Assembly (NCBI GenBank): GCA_025765615.1
Contig: JAIVFJ010000094.1
Coordinates: forward strand, 124,001 to 188,000
DNA: 64,000 nt
Source: Zopfochytrium polystomum
Taxonomy: Eukaryota; Chytridiomycota; Chytridiomycetes; Chytridiales; Chytridiaceae
Direction of reading: 5' to 3'
Within the stretch, counting starts at the first letter, position 1. Every line of letters starts with the position of its first letter. The notes beneath the pieces were generated by a model. That model searched no databases and was not told where the DNA came from. It saw only the letters and a program-made list of their open reading frames with translations. Shown here piece after piece: positions 1 through 9,225 of the stretch. A program made the translations under genes and the position numbers.

Positions 1-508
1 GGGGCGGGTGGGCGTGGTCGTGCGGGGGTTGGGGCGGCGCCGGCTTGGGCCAGCCGAGGAGCGGCGACGGGCCGGCGTCCGGGTGGTCGCGGAGGCGGTT
101 CATGATCTGGTTGGGTAGTGGGGGGAGGTGGGGGTTTTTGTGTGTGTGTGTGTGTTTGTATGTGTGTGTTTGTATGTGTGTGTTCAAGTGTGCGTGTGCG
201 TGTGCATGCATGGTTGGGAGAAAGCGATCGAGTCAGTCTATCCGCGCAACAAAACTCTCCTTAAACCAAAGCCGCCGTCCAAAAAAACTCACCAGTCCCA
301 GCGCGTCCGTCTGCGAGTCGAGGTCCGCCAGCGTGACGGCGCCGTGCGTGCGCTTCTTGAGCGCGACGAGGCCGTGCTTGAGGTCGCGCAGGTCGTGCAG
401 GATGGCGGCCAGCTCGGCGTCCTCGTTGTTGCTTTTGTTGCTTTTGTTGGTGGCGGTGGTGGTGGCGTCGTTGTTGTTGTCCTGCGAGGACGTCGACGAT
501 GCGAGCAT
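1..508 (-). CDS. Unknown protein, 5' part only (runs off left edge)
   Basis: Two exons can be supported. Exon 1 is 508..293 and starts at an ATG encoding MLASSTSSQD; it has a Ser/Asn/Thr-rich head followed by a structured stretch (ELAAILHDLRDLKHGLVALK) that looks helical. It ends in phase 0 at a GTGAGT donor. Exon 2 begins at 106 after an AACCAG acceptor, continues IMNRLRDHPDAGPSP in the same phase, turns Pro-rich and leaves the window at base 1. The intron of about 186 nt contains a (TG)n tract. The family is not recognised. An 18-bp CACGTG motif lies about 390 bp upstream. Confidence rests on the clean splice signals and on frame continuity, not on homology. Confidence 0.5.
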
Positions 509-678
509 GGTGGTAGATGTGCGGTGTGTGTGATGTGTGTGGGTGTGTGTGATGTGTGTCGGACTGTTGTTCTCTTTCAAATCGCTTGTTTGATTGTTGG
601 CGCAGGAGAAGTCGGCCGTCGCCCCTCCCTCCGTTTTATACCCTCGCCCGACGGTCGGTCGGCCCTCCTGTTGGGCAC

Positions 679-775
679 TCACACACACACACACGCACAC
701 ACACATTCACACACACACACACACACACTCTCTCTCTCTCTCTCTGTCAGTCTCTCTCCCTGTCTGTCTCTCTCT
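679..775. repeat. (CA)n then (CT)n microsatellite
   Basis: A run of CA dinucleotides passes directly into CT-rich sequence. It lies about 170 bp upstream of the start codon of the gene on the left edge and creates several spurious Ser/Leu/His ORFs. Confidence 0.9.
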
Positions 776-896
776 ACCTCTCATCGGTGACTCTTTCCTC
801 TCCGTCAGGGTCACCATTACGATAGATGCCCCCGATGACTCGACTTGCATCATGCCCCCCTCTTCTTTTCTTTTTTTTTTTTTTTTTTTGGTAATG

Positions 897-914
897 GTGC
901 CGCTCACGTGACAG
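897..914. promoter_or_regulatory. 18-bp CACGTG-containing motif, copy 1
   Basis: GTGCCGCTCACGTGACAG occurs here and identically at 4383-4400. In both places it follows a long T tract and GGTA, and lies upstream of a minus-strand gene. CACGTG is the core bHLH E-box. A promoter role is inference; a shared repeat remnant is the alternative. Confidence 0.45.
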
Positions 915-969
915 TTCTCTTTTTTTTCTTTTTTTTTTGGCTCTCTTTTTCAAAGCACACATGTGACGC

Positions 970-1185
970 TCTTTCGTCATTCCTTCTATTTTTTTTTCTT
1001 CTTTTCTTGATCAAAATTTTCAAAAAGGAAACAAACAAAAAAAGAAACAAAAACAAAAAGGAAAAAAAAAAAGAAATAAGCCAATCGCCCAATCCCGAAC
1101 CGAACTAACTGGCTCCCACCACCCTCTTCTTAACTCGGAAAGAAAGGTCGTGCAGCTAACGTAATACTAACTAGCTGGGGAGAGA

Positions 1186-1252
<67 letters not shown>

Positions 1253-1487
1253 CGAGGACGCGGGCGGGAAGGGTGAGACACGGAAAACCAAGAAACAAGA
1301 AGAAAGCGGCGACGACGGCGGACGTCCAATGGTAGAGATAACAGACAATAGTCACACAGAGAGAGAGAGAGACTGATGAGAGAGAACACGCATGGTGAAT
1401 GAATGAATGAAACGAAAAAACGAAAAAACAAGGACACTTTCTACAGCGGGCGAGTTTGAGGTAAGGGACGAAAACACAACCAAAAAA

Positions 1488-1518
<31 letters not shown>

Positions 1519-2061
1519 CAAAGCCCTCCAGAGTGCTTCCAGATCGGCTCCGTCAGCCCCGTGCGCCGCCCTGTCATGGTCCGCTGCATCGACGGCAGCA
1601 CGCTGTTCGCGGACGACGGCCTTCCCGCCAAATCCTGCTGCTGCTGGTGCTGCTGGTACTTATACTGCTGCTGCTGGTGGTGGTGGTAGTTTGGCGGGAA
1701 CCCGCCGCCGCCGACGGGAACAACAACCGCAATCGGGTGCTGCACCGGCGCCCCTGCTGCTGCTGGAACGCGTACTGCTGCTGCTGGAACGCGCACTGCT
1801 GCTGGTGGTGGTGGTGGTAATTTGGCGGGAACCCGCCGCCGACGGGAACAACCACCGCAATCGGCTTGCGGCACCGGCGACGGCACGGGCGCCATCGCGT
1901 ACTGCACCGTCGCGGTCTGCTGCTGCTGCGCGTACCCGCCACCACCGAGCATCGGCGACCCCGTGCGCGCCATGGCCACGGGCGTCACGGGCGTCACGGG
2001 CGTCGCGGGCGGCTGCGGCCTGCGCGCGCCACCGCCACCGTTCGCCGCGGGCACCGTCGCC
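970..2061. repeat. Segmental duplication, copy 1 (partner 8280-9225)
   Basis: This block matches 8280-9225 in order. Shared parts are the CGTCATTCCTTCTAT start, the A-rich stretch ending in CCCGAACCGAACTAACT, the GCTAACGTAATACTA-(GA)n segment, the TAGAGATAACAGACAATAGTC segment, and then the end of a coding region. Similarity stops near 2061, inside the coding part, so copy 1 lacks the promoter and the 5' part of the gene. The (GA)n tract (about 1167-1245) is longer than in copy 2. Within copy 1 a segment around 1681-1740 is repeated at 1801-1862, an internal tandem duplication absent from copy 2. Confidence 0.85.
1550..2054 (-). pseudogene. 5'-truncated, frameshifted copy of the mucin-like membrane protein gene
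   Basis: The minus strand encodes the cytoplasmic tail of the intact gene at 8772-10363: the ANGGGGAR, PATPVTPVTPVAMARTGSPM and GYAQQQ segments and the terminal SANSVLPSMQRTMTGRRTG segment. The signal peptide, stalk and membrane segment are missing because similarity ends at about 2061. The Gln/Tyr/His-rich part contains a tandem duplication and changes frame. The acidic stretch before the C-terminus is lost, and the terminal SEH-stop has become a read-through codon that runs into a CA microsatellite. It is almost certainly non-functional. Confidence 0.8.
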
Positions 2062-2175
2062 AGGTGGTTGCAAAGGCAACTTTTCCATGTTGGCAGTGAT
2101 GGGTAATTGGGCCCGATGCAAAATTGGCGTGAAAGAATCAGAAAACAGAACCCAGAGTGGCAGAGTCACATCAAG

Positions 2176-3594
2176 TCAATATTTTCTAACCTGGCCTGAT
2201 CCTCCAGCATAATTGGAGCTGGTCGCCAATGTTTGGGCCATGTAGCCCTCAGAATAGTACCCAAGACTGCCCTCACCCAGGGCAGCAGGTTCCCTGGTAG
2301 GTTTTGGCATTGTAGGATTTGTTGCTGCAGCTGGCACAGGATGAATAACTGGTGTGGCCATACTTGAAGCCACGGCTTGGGTAGCATCAAATCCATCCAG
2401 CAAAAATTCAAGAGTGCTTGCAATCTGTGGAAAGAGTGGACGGACTGCAGGATCAACTTGCCAGCACTGCTGAAATAAATGTCGAATATTGCGTCCGTGC
2501 TTTATGGCAGAGAACACATTTTCATCCAGATCAGCCAAGGCTTCTCTATGATAGTTGTCATCCTTGGAGGCCAAGGGAAACTGGGATGGGTCCATCTCAT
2601 GGAGAGGAACACCATACACTCCAACCCAGCTGACTACCTCCGTGACGAGAACAGCAAAAGAGAACACGTCATTTGCTTTCGTGATCTGAGTGATTGAGAT
2701 TCATTCCAATTAGTGAGGAAGTGCACAGGAGTTTTAACAAAGCGTGAAAACTCACTTTCTTCTTGAATCCAGCGAGCTCTGGGGCCATCCAGTATGCAGA
2801 TCCTCCCACACGGGACATAGTGCTGCGAGACCGAATCTCATTCTTCATTTTGCTCAAGCCAAAGTCCGCGATTTTCGCCACCAGGGGAGTGTTCGGGCCA
2901 GACTGTGTCAAGAGCACGTTCATGCTCTTCAAATCGTTGTGAAGAATGTCGAAACCATGCAGGAAACTCATCCCAACAGACACTTGGTGCAGGAGAGAAA
3001 TGCGATGATCGACTGGCACCAACGAGACATCGGTCTTGCGGTAGTAATCAAAGAGACAGCCAGCAGAGGCAAGCTGGGTTGTGCGCAAACAAAGATCAGA
3101 ATCGGTAACGGTATAGGATTGTTAATTCAGCAGAAAGCCTGTAAGTAATTGCTAATGTGCCCACTCACTTCCATCACCAACGAGAACTTTGTGCCGTTCT
3201 CTTCGACCAGTAGTCCGTAGAAACCAATAACAAACGGCGATGGGACCCCGCTGGTGTGACATTCTTTGATGATTCTTGCCTCGGCAAGCAACTCCCTGCG
3301 CGTCTCGGGATGGATCCCAGTCGCCTCTATTTGGAGTTGCTTGATCGCAACCGGGATGTGGCGTTTATAGGTGCCACGGAACACTTGGCCGAAACCGCCA
3401 GCACCAATCAGAGCTGGTTCGCGCGCAATATCGCGAGAAGAAATTGTGAGATTCACAAGCTGAAAAGGAGAAAATGAAGAATTAACGAATGTTTCGAGCG
3501 TCGCGCGCTTTTCGTGCGGGGCGGGGTGGGTAAAATTTCGATACTGAATCAAGACGAAAAGAGGAATTGTGCGCCTTACTTCAGCGCTGTCCAT
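2176..3594 (-). CDS. TKL-type protein kinase, non-RD (HND), short form
   Basis: Four exons give 377 residues: 3594..3580, 3459..3169, 3073..2756 and 2685..2176, all joined in phase 0 (donors GTAAGG, GTGAGT, GTGAGT; acceptors TTTTCAG, ACCCAG, ACTCAG). The kinase domain fills most of the protein. Visible motifs are the glycine loop GAGGFGQVF (residues 24-32), VAIK with Lys45, HNDLKSMN (147-154), DFG (172-174) and APEL. The catalytic loop has Asn where most kinases have Arg (HND not HRD), so this is a non-RD kinase with the catalytic Asp, Lys and Asn retained. A tail of about 65 residues is Pro/Ala/Ser-rich. No signal peptide, membrane segment or extra domain is seen, so it is probably cytosolic. 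Two intron positions (before LASAGCLFDYY and before ITKANDVFSF) match those of the kinase inside the fusion gene at 45591-48799, so the two are paralogues. The substrate is unknown. Confidence 0.85.
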
Positions 3595-4541
3595 GGTCGA
3601 GTCGAGTGGTTTCACAGTTGGGAAAGAAACAAAAAACAGCGGAGTGCCTGTTACGACAGAAACAACAGATTGGGGACAGAAGCGGGTCGACGCTTCCTCC
3701 GATTGGCTAAAAAAAAAAGGTGTCTTCTTGGGATTTTGGCAAACGGACGAATGGTGGACGCGAGTTTATTCGACCGAGGACATGAGCGCCGAGCAATCAG
3801 AATCCAAGAAAACAAAAGCTTTCCAAACCTCAGCAGTGGATTCATGCGACCGGTAAACGGATGGGAGTTTGGAGGGGTTGGATCGGTGACGGATGCAAGC
3901 ATGTGAACGAATCGAATCTGTGCATGGGAGTGTGGGGGATCGGGGGGGAATTGGGGGGGGTTGCAAAGTACATGCGACGTATCCAGCAGCGATCGTCGAG
4001 CTCGAGGTGAGGCAAAGTAGAGGAGGACAGTACTGAGCGAGCAGTCGCTCGTTTGTCTTGGGAGGTCGGTACCTCGGATACCTGCTTTGGGTGGTGAGAT
4101 GCGAAGAAGAGACAGACCGAGACAGAAAGAAAACGCGAGGAAATGGAAAACTTCGGGTAAAACGTCAAAATCAACTCACTGTGGTGGACTGGGCAGGAGA
4201 CAGACAGACGTGCCAAAACAAAAACGTTTTTTGTCTGCAAGAATTCAGCTGTCAGTCTCCCGCCCTGTCTTCCAGATTGATTTTGAGTTGATTTTCACTT
4301 CATTTTCACTTGATTTCCCAAAGTTTTCGGGATACTGCTGTAATTCAATTTTCATGCCCCTTCTTTTTTTTTTCCGGTACTAGTGCCGCTCACGTGACAG
4401 CAGTCTCGTTCTTTTTTACAATAAAAACATAAAAATTTCTTTTCACAGTAATCATGCTGCTCGTTGTTTCTTTCGGCCAAAAAACAAAGTTTCGACTGAA
4501 CCGCCAGGACGTCCGAACACCATCCGAACGGCTAAACCTTC
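3595..4541. other. Intergenic, upstream region of the kinase gene
   Basis: I see no gene. It contains G and A homopolymers, a T tract at 4363-4373 and the second copy of the CACGTG motif. It probably includes the kinase promoter. Confidence 0.5.
4383..4400. promoter_or_regulatory. 18-bp CACGTG-containing motif, copy 2
   Basis: Identical to 897-914, including the preceding T tract and GGTA. It is about 790 bp upstream of the minus-strand kinase start and about 140 bp before the ORF that opens the plus-strand gene at 4542. Confidence 0.45.
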
Positions 4542-5740
4542 ATGGCCTGGGGGAGGCGACGAGAGCCTACCAGCAATGCTCAAGCGGAAGGGATCCAGAA
4601 GCCAATTGTTGGGAGATGTGGTTGCGGGCTGGAATACACAAGCAGAGGCGGTCTTGTATATCATCTAAAACTCAATCAACCTGGATGCCGTGAGGACCGC
4701 CAGGGCCTTGCCTCCGCCTCCACCAGCAGGAATGAGTTGCAGGACAGTGTCGCACAGCACAAATCTGTAAGAACTGTTTGCAGCTCCTCTACGCTTCCAG
4801 GTCGTAACCAACTCAATGTAGGCATTTGATGTCAATCCACCACCAAGTTCTCACTCGGTTTGTCTATGCGTTCTTTACGTTAATGAACACTAATTTTTGT
4901 TACAAACGTGCCCCTCTGTAAGGGTGGTGGAACAGTTCCTTGTGGTACAAATGTTGCTGTACAAGGAGATCCAATGTTGAACCGCTGGCTTCAAGTACCA
5001 AGCAACCGAAGCATTGCATACCAGCAGTACACCGATCTGTTATAGTAACAGAGGTAGGCTTGTCTCCTGCTGCTGAGAAGTCATGTCCTGATTCCTCCCA
5101 ACCATCAGAAAGCAAAGAATGCGCTGGCATGCGTGGCGGTCAGGTACTGTCTATTGTGAATAACAGTTGGCAAGCATGAGCAATGAGGAGCGGCAGAGTT
5201 TGGTTGAGAAAGGCAAAATGTCAGAAGCATATAAGGTTTGCTGGCTTCCATTACATTTGACCAGAATTAAATGTGACATGAAGGGGATTCCTCCTGCCCA
5301 ACTGGACAAGGAAATTCATAAATACCTCCACTCGATTCAAGAAGCTAAGAAAGTGCTCAGTGAGCGCATTCTCTGTATTGGGCTTTTTTCTTAACCAGAA
5401 CTGGTTCCTAGATGCCATGGGGTGCGCGACCATCATCTTAGCTTATAAGCACCTTCACAGCGACAAGCCACAGCGTGCCATGCCATTCACGAATGGTAAG
5501 GAATGTCCCTCATTTTTGCACTCAATAAGTTGCTAGGTCCCACAGCGGAAAGTGCTTTCACAGGGATGTCAGGAGGTTTCTCCTTCACAAATGAGTTCAG
5601 CGCAGCTGTTGTGCGTCACACGATCGGTCAATTGAAATCCAATCCTCAAGAAGTCACCACTCGGGCTGATCACATTGATATTGACCACGATGTTCAGTAT
5701 GTGTCCCGTGCTCTTGAATGGTACTTGGGTATAATTGTTT
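4542..5740 (+). CDS. Unknown multi-exon protein with a C2HC zinc-finger-like start (partial model)
   Basis: Several plus-strand segments read like protein and are bounded by splice signals. The first ORF (4542-4766, ending at a GTAAGA donor) has a zinc-finger-like pattern at 4617-4688: C-x-C-x12-H-x7-C, with the usual aromatic and Leu positions (Tyr32, Leu38). A later segment at about 4920-5040 reads VPCGTNVAVQGDPMLNRWLQ. The best part is 5176-5352 (MSNEERQSLVEKGKMSEAYK onward), then 5399-5495 (NWFLDAMGCATIILAYKHLH) and 5546 to about 5735 (ESAFTGMSGGFSFTNEFSAA). The last three join in phase through introns of 46 and 50 nt, the usual size here. How the first exons connect and where the gene ends are not resolved. 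The family is not recognised; a decayed gene or a domesticated transposon is possible. Confidence 0.4.
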
Positions 5741-6006
5741 CTTTTCAGTCGTAGACTTTTTCTTGATTGAATCTTATTGCTTCTCAATGGGGAAGTTAAA
5801 GCTGATGGTGGCAAAAAAAAATCAGACAGCTCCCAGTGAAATCGCTGAAAGACGGCACGTTTGCTGCGATCTCGAAAACTTTCCACGCACTGTCTCTTTG
5901 ACCAATTGGATCAAATGGAAGGCGCACGAGATGACATTAGTCGAAAAGCCTTATCTGGAGGAGCCCGCTGGCGAAAGAATGATTCTTGCGCTCTGCTTTC
6001 GCCAGT

Positions 6007-6730
6007 TCATGCAAATTCATTCAATTTTCTAGAACGTTCAAGTTTAGTGGAAAACGGACAGGGAGCGAAGAAGCCCCGAACACGAACAGCAATCAGACAG
6101 CAGCTCCACATTGTCGCTGTCCTCGAGGACCCTGTCATCAAGTTCCGAGTAAGGATCCCGAATTTCGATGTGTGTTGTATGGGAGGCACGATTTCGTTGT
6201 ACCGATTTAGAATAGACTTCAAGACAGTCATCTTTTTGGTTTTCTCCATTTTCAAACGGGAAGCTTCTTTCGTACCAGCACCACCTACATGAATAACGTG
6301 AGGACAAAACATGGGCACGTTTTCTTTGTACCTGGCTGACGCTTCAGTTGGCTCTCCGTATACTGGATACTTTCCGCAACGGCTATCATTCGCTTGAACA
6401 AAGCTTCCATTGCCTCCGCTTGAGACAGAGGGGGGCCGCTCCGACGAATTTGCCATTCCTTTACCTCCCTCTCTCGACGATGCTTGTTTTCGACCAGAAC
6501 ATCCGCATTCTGCGAGAGAATTCCAATGCATGTCGTTGAAAACTGCTCATCTGCCCACACTTCCTTAAGACCTGCTAGTCTAAATTAGTGTCAAGTGATT
6601 GAATAAAATCCAGTACCAGCGATCGCTTGTTGAAATCGTTGCCAAACTAACGGTAAGTATCCCCGTAACTTTAGTCGTGCACATGATTCAAGATGGGATG
6701 CAATGTAGATTTCCCGAAGTTCCAAGTGTT
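6007..6730 (-). CDS. Unknown protein, last three exons (5' end unresolved)
   Basis: Exons at about 6730..6617, 6571..6332 and 6284..6007 join in phase 1 through introns of 45 and 47 nt with GTAC donors and TAGCAG and ATGTAG acceptors. The reading runs RGYLPLVWQRFQQAIAG, then GLKEVWADEQFSTTCIGILS and a charged, helical stretch (VENKHRREREVKEWQ), and ends NEFA-stop. Upstream of the first exon an in-frame TAA appears at about 6730, so either another exon starts there or the gene is broken. It is convergent with the plus-strand gene at 4542-5740. The family is not recognised. Confidence 0.4.
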
Positions 6731-7194
6731 ACTCGCTGAGTCAGCCCAATAATTGGTGTCAAAGCGCTCCACTCTCGTTCTGTCCACTCTCAGTCCTGGT
6801 TACCAACGCCAAGAAGATCATAACCAGCATGGGCTGCTTGACAGTCGGAGTCGTGAGCGTGCGCGTGCATGGCAGGAATAACTACAATCAACGTGTTTGG
6901 CAACCATATTTCTGCCAACGAACAGCATTTAGCAGTAAAGTTGCAGCAGTTCCAGGAATAGTACTTTGTGATGACGAATTATCCGACAATTAAAGTATCT
7001 GTGCGTAGCTGCAGCCCCGACCATCCGTTTTCAAAATCATCAATCAGCTGGTTGGGCAGGGATTTTTGAATGTTCGGCAAATGGCAGCCACACAGTCTCG
7101 ATAGAGGTGAATGTTGCGGCAGAGCTCAAACAGTTGCAAGGTCTCTGGAAGCCTGATCATCAAAGCTGACTGAGCTGTTTCGTTCTCCTTGATG
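6731..7194. other. Intergenic, nothing recognised
   Basis: No ORF or repeat that I can support. Composition is balanced, without microsatellites. Confidence 0.4.
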
Positions 7195-8080
7195 TTAGGT
7201 GGTGTGCATCTTCAGCATGTCATTCATGAACTCTGATGAAGTCATGATGTGATGCTGAATCTGGTACTTGACAGTTGCTTCCACAGCCACAATTGGTCCA
7301 GCATTAGCTTGCTCAGCAGCAGTCAGTACATAGAGATAGTTTGGTGAGAGTGTTTCACTGGCCTTTGGCTCTGGTGTGCTGTGCCCACCATTTCGACAGT
7401 GCAGCCAGAAACGCCATCCATCCCACTGATCCTTGGGAAGGTGTGTGTGTTGCTCTGAGCTAGAATCTGTGGTTGATGCAGCCAGATAGCTGGCACGCTG
7501 TTGTGTAAACAGTCTACCCTGAGTGATTGAGTGGAAGGAGTGAATGAAGTGGAGATGTGTGTTTGTGGGTGGTCCTTCTCCCCAACTTGGAGAGAAAGAG
7601 AAAAACTCTGTTATGAAATATTGATACATGATGATGATATACATGCTGTAATAGTTGCTAGGCAAGTGTGACTGGCACAGGGTAAAAACCTCTCCCATAT
7701 TATCTGCTTGAGCAGAGGAGGAGGAAAACTGTTGACACTGGGGTGCCTCTTTCTCCTAACCAGTAAGTTCCCCCTAACAGATAGTATGGGACAAACCGAT
7801 CAATGTGAACAGCATATCCATCGGTGAACTGCTGATCTACTGAAGCAAACTCATCGTGCTTCAACGCCTTTCGTAACTCCTTGTTGGGCTTGTTGAAGCT
7901 GGTTAGCGCTCAGAGAGAAACCTGCCATTGAGAAGATTCAACGTTATGCGATGCTGCAGGTGTTTGCCCCAAAGTTTATGTCAAACAAAATTCGGTATTG
8001 ACGATCCACTCTTGGACGAAGGAACTGCTGTGGACTGAGATAGATTAGCATCGCACGGGGGGGTGGCAATTGCTGTGAAG
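7195..8080 (-). pseudogene. Decayed ORF with capsid-like features, split by a MITE-like element
   Basis: On the minus strand three pieces read like one protein, interrupted by frame changes. They are at about 8050-7970 (VDRQYRILFDINFGAN), about 7880-7740 (FTDGYAVHIDRFVPYY), and, after the inserted element at 7504-7737, 7500-7195 (GWRFWLHCRNGG, then TAAEQANAGPIVAVEATVKY, ending in a stop). The last part, with alternating hydrophobic strands and a final small-residue-rich strand before a short tail, resembles the S/jelly-roll domain of small-virus coat proteins. That likeness is my impression, not a search result. If right, this is an old endogenous viral element. It is interrupted by at least one frameshift and by the inserted element, so it is not functional. 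Confidence 0.35.
7504..7737. mobile_element. MITE-like element, family with TGTAAACAG ends, copy 1
   Basis: This 234-bp unit begins TGTAAACAG and ends CTGTTGACA, which are inverted repeats of each other with one mismatch. It is nearly identical to 34917-35151 and, for its first 170 bp, to 56802-56972. It has no coding capacity of its own. It lies inside the capsid-like pseudogene. I could not identify a convincing target-site duplication. Confidence 0.65.
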
Positions 8081-8133
8081 AAAAGAAGGCCGAAGGGAAA
8101 TAGAAGATGCAATCGATGAGAGTTCTCACCCAA

Positions 8134-8207
8134 AGTACTAACGGCTGTTGGTAATAACCGCTTGCAGGTGGGTCAGCAAGCGGTTATTACCAACAGCCGT
8201 TAGTACT
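8134..8207. repeat. Perfect inverted repeat: 32-bp arms, 10-nt loop
   Basis: The arm at 8134-8165 is the exact reverse complement of 8176-8207; the loop is AGGTGGGTCA. Neither arm occurs elsewhere in the window as far as I can see. It lies about 70 bp before the start of duplication copy 2 (8280). Confidence 0.95.
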
Positions 8208-8279
8208 GCTAAATGTATTTTCGTATTTGTGATTAATAACGAGGAGTTCGTTTGGACAGCTTTGACGACAACGCACACA

Positions 8280-8459
8280 TCGTCATTCCTTCTATTCCTT
8301 TTTTTTTTTCTTGGTCTATATTTTCAAAAAGGACATGAACAAAAAAAAGAAAAAAGCCAATCGGGCCTGCCCAATCCCGAACCGAACTAACTCTCTTTTT
8401 AACACGGAAGAAAGGTCGCACAGCTAACGTAATACTAGCTGGGGAGAGAGCGAGAGCGT

Positions 8460-8497
<38 letters not shown>

Positions 8498-9225
8498 ACG
8501 CGGGAAGGGTAAGATAAGGAAAACAAAGAGAGATGTTGGGGAACAAGAACAAGAACGGCGACGACGGCGACGACGACGGACATCCAAGGGTAGAGATAAC
8601 AGACAATAGTCACAGAGAGAGACTGAGAGAGAACACGCACGGCGAATGAATGAATGAAACGAAACAAAAAAAAAAAAAAAACGCACACTTTCTACTGCGG
8701 GCGAGTGGGGGGGTTGGGGACGAAAACAGAACCAAAAAAACACACACAAAAAAAAAACACAACCAGCCGAATCAGTGCTCCGAGATCGGCTCCGTCAGCC
8801 CCTCTACCTCGCCATAGTCCTCGTCCATCCCCGTGCGCCGCCCCGTCATCGTCCGCTGCATCGACGGCAGCACGCTGTTCGCCGACGACGACCCTTCCGC
8901 TGAATCCTGCTGCTGCTGCTGGTACGCGTACTGCTGCTGCTGGTGGTGGTAGTTTGGCGGGACCCCGCCACCGCCGACGGGAATAACAACCGCAATCGGC
9001 TGCGGCACCGGCGACGGCACGGGCGCCACCGCGTACTGTAACGTCGCGTTCTGCTGCTGCGCGTACCCGCCACCACCGAGCATCGGCGACCCCGTGCGCG
9101 CCATGGCCACGGGCGTCACGGGCGTCACGGGTGTCGCGGGCGGCTGCGGCGTGCGCGCGCCGCCGCCGCCGCCGTTCGCCGCCGCGGTCGTCGCGCCAGC
9201 CACAGACGACCCGGACCCGTCCGGC
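8280..9225. repeat. Segmental duplication, copy 2 (partner 970-2061)
   Basis: This is the copy containing the intact gene end. It includes a (GA)n tract at about 8447-8498 and the coding region for the C-terminal tail of the gene at 8772-10363. Copy 1 probably derives from it, since only copy 2 has the full gene. Confidence 0.85.

Noticed and set aside
1130..1437. Ser/Leu-rich ORFs over (GA)n/(CT)n tracts here and at 15189-15730, 22678-23085 and 41428-41802
   Set aside because: Translations of microsatellites, without start context or conservation.
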